Made by a program: the position numbers and the translations under genes
Shown: positions 49,418-58,899 of the stretch, in pieces
Position numbering within the stretch: position 1 is the first letter of the stretch
Layout of the letters: each line of letters begins with the position of its first letter
Notes under the pieces: model-generated
What the model saw: the letters and a program-made list of their open reading frames with translations, nothing else
Databases searched by the model: none
What the model was told of the DNA's origin: nothing
DNA from: Motacilla alba alba
Lineage: Eukaryota; Chordata; Aves; Passeriformes; Motacillidae
Direction of reading: 5' to 3'
NCBI RefSeq assembly: GCF_015832195.1
Contig: NC_052018.1
Location: forward strand, 37,639,052 to 37,703,051
DNA length: 64,000 nt

Positions 49418-50290
49418 GTTTATAGAATCATACAATCATAGAATTATTTAGGTTAGAAGAGACCTTTAAATTAACTGCTAACCCCACACTGCCAAGTCCA
49501 CTACTAAACCGTATCCCTAAGTGCTAAAGCTACATGTACTTTATGTAGCTCCAGAAATGATGACTCCACCACTTCCCTGGGCAGACAATTTGATGCTTGA
49601 AAACACTTTTGGCAGGGAAATTTTTCCTTATATCTAGTCTAAACATTCCCTGGTGAAACTTGAGGCTGTTTCCTCTTGTGCTGTTACTTGTTTTTGGGGG
49701 AAGAGGTGGACCTCCTTCTGGTTAAAAACTCCTTTCAGGCAATTGTAGAGAGTGATAAGGTCCCCCTGAGTTTCCTTTTCTCCAGGCTAAACACACCCAA
49801 CTTCCTCAGTCACTCCTTGTCAGACTTGTGCTCCAGACCCTTCACCAGCTTCATTGCCCATCTCTGGACTCATTCCAGCACCTCAATGTCCTTCTTTTGG
49901 TGAGGGGAACAAACTTGAGCACAGGATTTGAGGTGTAGCCTCACCAGTACAAAGTACAGGGGGACAATCACTGCCTTGGGCCTGATGGCCACACTATTGT
50001 TGATACAGGCCAGGGTGCTATTGGACCTCTTGGCCACCTGGACACACTGCTGGCTCATTTTCAGGTGGCTGTTGACCAAAAGCCCCAAGATCTTTTCCTG
50101 CCAGGCCGTTTTCCAGACACTCTGCCCCAGTCTGTAGCACTGCATGGGGTTGTTGTGGCTCAAGAGCAGCACCTGACACTTCACTTTATCGAACCTCATA
50201 CTGTTGATTGTCCAGAGCCCTCTGCAGAGATCTCCTCTAGCAGATCAACACTCCTGTGCAACTTGGTGCCATCTGAATATTCATACTTGT
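49418..50290 (-). mobile_element. Long CR1 LINE copy, ORF2 C-terminal half (minus)
   Basis: About 870 bp on the minus strand. It starts at the 3' tail (ATAGAATCATACAATCATAG at 49422-49441). The frame 49870-50199 reads in the ORF2 sense: MRFDKVKCQVLLLSHNN, then MQCYRLGQSVW, LGLLVNSHLKMSQQC and SPHQKKDIEVLE, all recognisable ORF2 motifs just beyond the reverse transcriptase catalytic core. Downstream of this the frame is broken, and two antisense frames at 49928-50292 are shadows. The 3' region (CACTGCCAAGTCCACTACTA, CCCTAAGTGCTAAAGCTACA) differs from the other copies, indicating another CR1 subfamily, possibly the F or related group. Stops make it inactive. Confidence 0.95.
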
Positions 50291-50522
50291 AGAACCAGGT
50301 ACAGATTTTTTCCTTCAATATTAGAATCATGTATATGAATCAAAAACTGTAAGGGATAAAAAAACCACCTTAAGCACATTACTGTTAAAGCAGTACTTTT
50401 TTGCTTCAGTTCTAGGTGACATTAGGAATGGGCTTTAGGCATCATTTGTTTGTCTGCTTGCTTATTTGTATGTGTTTTTTTTCTACTCAGACAAAAGTTT
50501 AATAGGAGTTGAATTCTATTCT

Positions 50523-50582
50523 AAAGAAAAGTCTGGTACAAAGCATGCATACAAAGAAAAATCTAGGACAAGAATGGCATAT
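50523..50582. repeat. 30-bp imperfect tandem duplication
   Basis: AAAGAAAAGTCTGGTACAAA at 50523 recurs 30 bp later as AAAGAAAAATCTAGGACAAG at 50553. The rest of the two units (GCATGCATAC and AATGGCATAT) is less alike. Confidence 0.75.
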
Positions 50583-51813
50583 AGGCTGTGCACAGCCCTT
50601 CAGCCACAGAGTGGGCTTTATTGTTGTATATTGCCAGACAAGCTCTGAAATATTTTTTATTGTGATCTAATGACTACATATGAATATGTAACAGGACAAA
50701 GCTATGGGCAGATGCTCTAGAGACAATAGAAAGTTAATGGACCTTGTGTTTAAGTGATGTCAAGTACTGTGGCTCCACCAAAATCAATACAGTTGCACTG
50801 GCTTATGCCAACTGTGGGGCTGGTGCCAGGACTCAGCCTTGAGAATGTGGTGCTTGATTCAGTATCAGGAATCTTCCAGCAGTGCCTGCAGTGCTGGAAG
50901 CAGAAAGCTTCACCTTGAACTTTTTGTATTCAGTATTAAAGATATACAGTTATTACCCTATGTAAACTTTTGAACTCAACAGGATATGTGGAATGCAAGG
51001 GTTACAGAATTAGCCTTTAAGACACTATGCCTTTTTTTGTGGTTGGACCCTAATGCTATTTCTGTTGAAGCCAGTGAACGTTTCTAGCAAAGCATTTTCA
51101 CAATTTTATCTTCAGTTTTACAAGTCTTTGTATTTTATGGGTTTTTCTTGAATCTCCAGATCCTATTGTTACTCTTCAGCCTCAAAATCTATATAAAACC
51201 AAAATGTTTTAATTTGTCATTTTGTCCCTAAAGACTCAAGTCTATAAAAGCAAGCACAAATAACTCCTTTAAAAAACTTTTATGATTTTAAACTGAGCTC
51301 AGGAGCTGGGAAGCTTAAATCGTGATTTTGTCATTATTTTGGATTGCCATATTCTTTCAGACTGATCCACTGATATGACACATAGCACATTGAATACAGC
51401 TGCATTAGGAGGACCCAGAGGGTATTGCCTTTCAACTGCACAGATATCACTGGGCTTCCTGATGTGCCTGAGCTTTTTTCTTTTAAAGAGAGTTGGAGGG
51501 TTAATTCACACCTCTCACACAGCAGTTGTGTCTGCCATCCCAGTGATGTGTGGGAAAATAAGAATACCACTCTGATGAATATTCATGCCTGATGAATAGT
51601 TTTAACATTTCCACAGCTGGACTCTGGCTGAGCAATCACAGCAGCAGTCAGAAAGCAATATATGTGAAATGAAGCTATTTTCAGGCTTTATTTTCTAAAT
51701 CAAATTGCCTGCTGAATGCTGATAGCTATGGATCAGATGCAGTAAGTAGGGTCATACTGCATGAGCAAGCACATGTAGATGTGAGACTCTTTTACACACA
51801 GTGATTCTGCTCC

Positions 51814-51886
51814 TATAAACAATGCTGCTCATGTCAATAACATTATGCAACACCTGTAAACAATGTCTTCAGACTGTTGTAAACAA
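51814..51886 (+). promoter_or_regulatory. Cluster of forkhead-like motifs (hypothetical)
   Basis: TATAAACA at 51814-51821, TGTAAACA at 51855-51862 and TGTAAACA at 51879-51886. TGTAAACA is the core site of FOX transcription factors. The last copy also lies in an 8-bp inverted repeat (ACTGTTGT/ACAACAGT, 51873-51890). Three sites in 73 bp is suggestive, but no conservation or expression evidence is available. Confidence 0.2.
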
Positions 51887-52049
51887 CAGTTTCCATGCCA
51901 ATGAAACATCAATATCTACAAGCAGGAAAGAGGATATGTTATATCTGAGTAGGTTTAGTTTTTAGTAGATCAATTATAGTAACTGCATCAATTATTTTCC
52001 AGTCTGTATGTTGGATTAGGAAAAAAAACTCTGATTTTTTTCCATTTTC

Positions 52050-52072
52050 TTTTTTTTTTTTTTTTTTTTTTT
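52050..52072. repeat. T23 homopolymer followed by GT units
   Basis: A run of 23 T is followed by GTGTGTGT. No SINE or pseudogene body is visible beside it. Confidence 0.95.
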
Positions 52073-52472
52073 GTGTGTGTTTTGTATTGTTGGAAAGGAA
52101 CAACTGCTGTTGTTAGATCTACAATCATACTAGACATTACTACCAGTCAACAGACAGGGCTTATCTGAAATTGCACATATTGATAGCAAAATTTACAGGG
52201 AGAGGTAAGAAATGCAGATGTCAAGCTAAAAAGAGGGAAAGAGATTTAAAAAAAAATAAAGGAAAGGTTTCTGTGAAATAATCTATAGAGTATTCATTCA
52301 TAAGTAAAAGTCTCTTCCATAACCTGTATTTCCTCATCTACAACTTCAGATGAAAAGGTACTCAGTACCACAACAGCAAAGGCAAAGTTCAACAAAGGAA
52401 ATTGGTGTCATGAGATGATTATGTTCACTATTTACGTCAAGACAGAAAAGCTTTTCTTCTTGACTTAAAATG

Positions 52473-52543
52473 AAAACAAACAAACAAACAAAGCCCCAAA
52501 TCAAAACAACAACAACAAACCCAAGCAAACAAATAAAAAAAAC
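52473..52543. repeat. AAAC / AAC low-complexity repeat
   Basis: Four or so AAAC units at 52473-52492 are followed, after GCCCCAAATC, by AAC units and A-runs to 52543. The opposite strand gives a spurious hydrophobic F/V/L frame. Confidence 0.9.
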
Positions 52544-52908
52544 CTCCAATAAAACCAGTAAAAAGCTGTTATCCAATTTAAAGTCAATACTGCTTTTATA
52601 AATAAGACCAAAAGTGCACAAGTGAAAAACTCAGTGGATAAAGAAGCAGAAAAATTATATACATTTGAATGATTCCCAAATATTCTAATGGCCTTACCCG
52701 ATTTTCTCAAATGATGGAGAGTTTTAAGGTCTTAAGGTAAAATAGTAAAAATTCAATTTTTTTATCATGCTGAATCCTTATCTGCCAAATTATGTTCTGG
52801 TGTAAGACAGGCCTGCAGTTTGTCTTGGCTATGTGCATAGCTCAGAATAGGAGTATTCACATGAGGTCTTTCCTGTGCAATTTTCAGACTGAGTCTCACT
52901 TTAGAAGG

Positions 52909-52930
52909 AATAATAATTATAATTATTATT
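52909..52930. repeat. 22-bp perfect AT palindrome within (AAT)n
   Basis: AATAATAATTATAATTATTATT is identical on both strands. It is built from AAT then ATT units, so it is simple-sequence DNA that could extrude a cruciform. Confidence 0.9.
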
Positions 52931-54272
52931 ACAATTATGATAATAAAATATCGCACCTCCAGAATGTTGCTGGGGGAAATTAGACACAGGAAAACCTTTA
53001 CTAATCAAAATGGACACCCATTGCCATCTTATTTTATTTTTTCATTCCCTCTTTGTTCTTATTTTTCTCCTACTGCAACATTTACTTAATTTTAAGCACT
53101 TGACTGTTCATTTCTGAAACTGTATTTGATGACTGTTGGAAGGCACATGACAGGAGCAAGCTACAGGCAACAGTTATATGTCTTTGTGTTCCTATTCTTT
53201 AGGTCACACTATTATGTTTCTAATATCCTTTAAGCTGTTTAATGAATTGGTTTCATGAGCTGGTGCATGCTGAAAGTTTTTGAAAGTAAATCAAAAAATC
53301 AAATTTTACTTTTGAAAAAAAAAAGATGTTAGCCTAAAATTAACTCTGAGACCTGTTCTATTTAAAAAAATAATCTCTTTCAGTTTTTCTTTCTGTTGTT
53401 GATATTGTTACCTTTTTAGCCAGAAGGATTTAATTGAAGGAATAAACTATGAAGTTGTAAAGAGATGAAGAATGAAGGTTACAGCCTTTTTATGTTATCT
53501 CTATATTACTCTAAGCCTCAAACTAGCTTCTGGGATAATGCCTGTTTCTGCAAAATGTCTCTCCACTGATCTTTTATCTGCTGCCCTTATAATGAGAATT
53601 TTCAAGACTTTGCAAGCGCCTAATGAACAGAAACTATACCATGAGAGAATAAGACAGTTTTCTTCAGTCTTACTGAAGACACAAGAAGTTTGGCAGTAGA
53701 GATACTCAAAGAAACCTTTTGCTACACTTTGTATTGAAGTCCTAAGAGATTATTAGATGTCTACCTTATAGATAGGGTAATCATCCAAGTGGCAAGGTTA
53801 AGGTAGGAAAGGATGTGGGTTGCAAAGAGAGGCAAATATAATGACATTTTTCAGAAAGCAGGGCTGCAGTGGTGAGACATGAAAAAACCACTCAAAAAGA
53901 GGAAGGCTGAGCCAAGAAGGAGAAAGAGTCCCAGAAGTGCCAAAGACATTCCAGTATGGGTGAATCTTACAGTTTTTAAATAGATGTCTATAAGAACTTT
54001 ATTTGGACAATAGGAGAAGATGGCTAATATCTTTGCTATAAAAGCTGCCATGCCCTTCATTTCTTATCCTGGGAGGCATAAGTACACTGCAGAGGAATTT
54101 CAGACTTTCATGCTATGACCCAGAATTACTGTTTAGAACAGATATGAAGGAATCTGAATTGCCTGTACTGGGCTGCATTTAGCAAGTGAAAAACACTGCT
54201 TAAGTCTCTCTAAAGTTGTTAAGGAAAAATGAAAAAACAAATAAATATTTACTATCTCTATTTTGTATGTGG

Positions 54273-54351
54273 TTTTTTTTTGGTTTTTTTTGTTTTTTTT
54301 TTTTTTTTTTTTTTTTTGTTTTTTTTTTTTTTTTTGTTTTTTTTTTTTTTT
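54273..54351. repeat. 79-bp T-tract with isolated G interruptions
   Basis: T-runs of 8 to 26 are separated by GG at 54282-54283 and single G at 54292, 54318 and 54336. The start (T8-9, GG, T8) is matched about 105 bp downstream by A6, CC, A8, CC at 54398-54415, an imperfect inverted repeat. All three reading frames on the two strands here give poly-F or poly-K and are not genes. Confidence 0.93.
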
Positions 54352-55614
54352 CAGTGCTTGGGCTCTCCATTTCTCTCACTTTAGTGAAGAGAAACCCAAA
54401 AAACCAAAAAAAACCTATCAGTTGTCTCATAGTTGCCTGGGCTCCCTGCTCATCCATGAAGTTGACCCTGAAGTTTAGTGTGTCATAACATGAAGGCTTA
54501 TTGAATGTTGCTTATTGCAGTTTGTTTCCTCGATGTGAAATTACAGTCTAGAATTGTTAGATTTTGGAGATTCTCTGGAATTAATTCTGATGCTAGAATA
54601 TATTAAAATGACCTTTCCTGTAGTAGTAATTCAAGAATGTTTTGCAAGGGATGGCCAAAAAGTGTAGCACTTTTGGGCTTTCCATCACAATTTTTCTGAC
54701 TGTAGTTCTTGGATTCTCACTTTCGTCTTTACTCCTTCCCAGCATTTGAATATCCTCCCCATTATCATCCTAGGGGAAGACTACCAGAAAATTCAATTAA
54801 ATGATATGATTTTCTTCAATATTCTTAGATTGTTTTGTTTGATTATTTTCACCTAGAATCAGTGGATGCTGAGAAGAATGGAATCAGCTTAAGAGCAGAT
54901 TCTTAGAAATTCCTACTTCTTGAATTAATAAAATAATAAATTCCAACATACAATTGCATTGCCAAAATATATTAAAATCCTCTCCACATACAGGTGCATT
55001 CATAGCTGTGTTTTAACTTTTGAAAACATTTGAGTTTCTTTTGGTATTGTTTTTTCTTTAAATCCTAAATTTTTCAGTAGCTGAATGTATAACCTTTTGT
55101 TTCCCACAGAAATCAAGACTGAAATTGTCAATAGCTTAGTATACTTAGAGTTCTTACAACACTTACAAGTACTTCATGAAATTCAGGTTCCTATTTCTAC
55201 TTCCCATACTTTTTAAACCTTTCTAAATAGCTTGTGGTTTTTATTAAAAACTGTTATGAAAACTTGCAACCAAATAATGGAACATGGTATTGATTGATAC
55301 TGTAAGGCATTCTGGAAGTTTGTATAGCCTCAGGGACTTATTTTTTAAAATCAAGCCTGACTGTAAAGATTTCTAAAGTTTGTGTAAACAGCTACCTAGT
55401 GCCTGATGAAGGTCCTTGTGCTTAGGAAAGAGGGAAAAAACACAACCCACAACAGATTTACATGGCTGAGCCTCATTTCTCTGTATGAAATCCTCTGGTT
55501 AGGACTTAAGAATCTGCCCTGAGTTTTTTCTGCTTGGAAGTATTGATTATATACATCCTAAATTGTAAGGTTAAAAGATGCAAAAGATGAGTGACCTTAC
55601 TAATGATTCAATAG

Positions 55615-55940
55615 TTTCAGGACACAGAAGATCATCTAATTTGATCTTCTGAAGGTCACAACTCATTCCTTTTTTTCTCAAAATATTTCTAAAAATCCCC
55701 AAATATTTTAATCTGACTGGAGTGCATCACCTCACAGACAGACAACAGATGAAGAAGTTCTGTAATGCTTCTGCATGTATTTGGACAAGAGGGAAATGCC
55801 CAAGTGATCCCATCTACCAGTCACCAGTGATTTTTCACAAAAATTGTTGAAACTTTCTAGTAGTCTCATGTACTGGTTACATTTCCTTGGGTAGTTTGTT
55901 TTTTTTCCTTGACTGATTGTGATCTCACTGCTTTCATATT
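55615..55940 (-). mobile_element. Second ancient CR1/L3-like relic (minus)
   Basis: AGAAGATCATCTAATTTGAT then CTTCTGAAGGTCACAACTCA fits the old reptile-type CR1 3' region (AGATCATCTAGTCTGACCTCCTG), and CCTTGGGTAGTTTGTTT at 55886-55902 with TGATTGTGATCTCACTG at 55913-55929 fits its downstream block. The middle is heavily diverged. The call rests on order and spacing of two blocks, not on a computed alignment. Confidence 0.45.
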
Positions 55941-57578
55941 GGGTATGTGTTGTAGGAACAACTCATCCTATTCTTGAATCATGTGGCTTGTAAAAGATGT
56001 CAGATAATAGCCAGTCCTTAAAATTATTCACTTACAAGTCCTAGATCCAGTGACATTCATGGAACAACATATATACTAAAGAGTGTAGGAAAAAAAAGAT
56101 TTGGAAGCCACAAGTTAAAAGCTAAGTCCTACTCATTTCTGACTAAGATTGTACTGAATAGCATTTTGGAGTTCAGAAAAAGGTTTCATGTTTTGTGGTA
56201 GCAGAATCTGAGACTAAGACTTCAGGTAAAGGATGAACACATGACATGAAATGGATGTCATTAAGAAAAAAACAGCTGCTGAAGTCTTCAATTTTATTTT
56301 TCCCACCTACATCAATATCATATATGCTAAATATACATACATGTTTTTCTCACAATACTCACAAGATTACTATGCTGCAGTTGTGCCCAGAAGCCTCAAC
56401 AAAAATCAAAGTTTCATTTTGCTACCTGCTGCCTTAAATTTCTGGGGAGACCATCTGACCAGCAGGACATCAGTGTAAATACACAAGGCAGAAGAGAAAC
56501 AGCAGGACCTGCAGAAATTCAGAGGGACTGAATGGACAATGGACAAGAGCCTTCAGCACTACACACACAGTTGTTCTTGGGAAGATCTATCTCTGTGGCC
56601 TACATGATGGCTTCATGACAAGGCTTTTCAAGCGGCTCTAATATCTACTCACACTTAGCCACTTTTACATATAGAAGGAATAAAACAAACTAATAATTAA
56701 AAATTTTAAAAAGGGTTCAAAACAAATACAGGAGCATATAATTTGTCATGCTTTGTTTTCAGTGTCACACCAGCAAATGTGCTGTATCCATTAACCTTTT
56801 TGAAAAGAGCAGAAGGTAAGCTAGTTAGCATTACAGCTTTACCGACTATTGACTTCTAATGAAAAATTCACCACATCAAGATATTTTCTTATATCTGTCT
56901 AGTTCATACAGCTTGTCACTGACACAGACCTTAAAATCCCCAAGTTTTACTCTCCCAGCTTCCCATGTTTCTCTAGCAAACACAACTGGACATTATCCTG
57001 ATGATTTATTTGCTACATGAGCTTTAATTTGTTCACTCTAAGTTCACTCCATGCAGAAGATGACTTTCAAGTTGTTAGCTGATGGCATATGCTGTACAAA
57101 ACACACACATTTTGTTACTTAGTCCTATCCAGGAGCTGACTGGGCCCCTGTCAGACTGCTGGATGCAATGAACACTCTCTGTGTGGAAAGGTTAATGGGT
57201 ACAACATGTCCTTCTTGCACCTTGGAGAGCATACAGCACGTTCCCAAAATTACAGGAAGATTAAAAACAGTGATGGTATCATTGAATGCCTATGTGAGGA
57301 TGCAGGTGCTCTAATGATAAGTTTGTGGTTTATTCTCAAAGAGGAGACTGTTGAGAGCAATTCCCACTCCACAGTGTAATCAATCATTGGACTAGTGTGT
57401 AATTAATATGCCAGTTATATCACATAGCAATTTGCCTTTTTAGAAAACTTAACTGTATTTTCAAGGTAGGTCAGCAGTCCTTGTGTTTACCAGATATATC
57501 TATGATAAAGGAAAGTGAAAAAAAACATAAAATAAAAAATTACTATCACACCCTCCCTAAGAACAAAAGAACATACAA

Positions 57579-57627
57579 TTTTATCCTTTGAATCTACAAT
57601 TAATTATTGCAGATTCAAAGGATAAAA
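57579..57627. repeat. Perfect 17-bp inverted repeat with self-pairing loop
   Basis: TTTTATCCTTTGAATCT at 57579-57595 is the exact reverse complement of AGATTCAAAGGATAAAA at 57611-57627. The 15-nt spacer ACAATTAATTATTGC can add four more pairs (CAAT with ATTG at 57597-57600 and 57606-57609) beyond a single A/C mismatch, leaving a 5-nt loop TAATT. Pairing stops outside 57579 and 57627. The whole is 49 nt with 21 pairs. It is shorter than a usual pre-microRNA. It could be the fused termini of a small DNA transposon or a replication-made palindrome. Confidence 0.95.
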
Positions 57628-58466
57628 GCTTTGAGAAACAGAAAAAAATTATGCTATGACAAGATAAATTTTTCTCTCTTCTCCAGCTCTGTGGAGGAAC
57701 ACCAGACAGGCCTCAAAGTCTCCAAGATAAACACAAAAAAAGTTATGTATATGTAGAAGCCAGGATGAAACACAGCTAAAGAAGAGAATCTGTATAATCT
57801 AAGTACCTTCTGAAGTTCCCTAAGAAATTTTGATTATAGCTACTCTGCTTAGAAACACATTTAATAGAGTATTTTTAAGGGTAAACCTAGTCAGAATATG
57901 CAAAAAAGGACAGAGGTCTTAAATGCTAAAATAGAACATGTGTCATGATATCTGGGATCTGCAGGTCAGAAACAGGTGACGTACTACAAGCCATGACCAC
58001 TTGATTAAGAGTACAAAAATCCTCAATGAATGAAATTCTAAAATAGCTCATACCTACATGAACTCAGGAGAAAGCCCTTAAATTTTTTTTTCTTTTTTTT
58101 TTTGTTGGAGGATGGGGAGCTTTCTCTCTCCCATCTGTCTCTGTTTTTCACAGACATAAAATGCCAGAGCCAAAAACCAAAATTCAGTAGGTCAGTAGTG
58201 GAATTGCTTTAAATTTGTTAAGTTTACACTGATCACAGATCTATATATACAGAGATAGAATGCTTTCTTTATACCATTTTTTCCCAGCCTCTGTAAAAAA
58301 AGTGGAAGGTGTTTTGTGCTCAGATACATCAAGAAATAAAAAATAACCCATTTTTTGTTTAAATACAAATTGTAACTAGGCAATGGACATGAAGGAAGCA
58401 AGGATGTAATTTGGTTTTTTGCAGTTTTCAGAACTGATACACTGCTTGTACACCAGTTTTGTGCTG

Positions 58467-58899
58467 CTAATAATGGTATTCCTCATTCATATTATCCATG
58501 ATGTGGATATTTTGTGTTGACTCATTTGTTGAGTTGCGGTTCTTATTCTCAGTGTCAGCAAGACCTCTACTAAAGTCAAATGCAATATCAAGGAAGATTC
58601 TTGAGATATTTTCCTCGTTGGAAGTAGTCAGACTATCATTATATTTAGTATATATTGCTGAAGAGTTAAATATTTGCTGTGGATTGTGTTTGTGTTTTTT
58701 GTAGATGGCACATAACACATTTGCCATTTATACAACTATACATGTACCAGCATGACATTGCCAAGCATATTAAGACCACATCACCATGCAGGACACTATA
58801 GAGTGTCATTAGAATCTGAAAGGCTTGCTTGCAATTAATATGGATTACTAACATCTCATTTGGAACAACCATGGCATATTTCTGTTTTCTGAATCTCAT
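58467..58899 (-). other. Two overlapping unrecognised minus frames
   Basis: Frame A (58666-58899, 77 codons) has a hydrophobic stretch rich in I, L, V and C (QILMTLYSVLHGDVVLICLA). Frame B (58467-58727, 86 codons) is polar and N/S/E-rich with NEENISRIFLDIAFDF. They overlap by about 60 bp in different phases, so together they could be one decayed membrane-protein-like sequence with a frameshift. I recognise no family, and the upstream DNA is stop-rich AT sequence. Chance is the more likely explanation. Confidence 0.12.

Larger units (their letters stand above)
50291..55614. other. AT-rich noncoding DNA with many simple tracts
   Basis: No gene seen. The stretch carries a 30-bp imperfect tandem at 50523-50582, forkhead-like motifs at 51814-51886, a T-run at 52050-52072, AAAC/AAC repeats at 52473-52543, an AAT/ATT palindrome at 52909-52930 and a 79-bp T-tract at 54273-54351. 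Confidence 0.5.

Noticed and set aside
49928..50292. Two plus-strand frames of 69 and 75 codons
   Set aside because: Antisense shadows of the CR1 ORF2 remnant.
54200..54488. Poly-F and poly-K frames
   Set aside because: Produced by the 79-bp T-tract.
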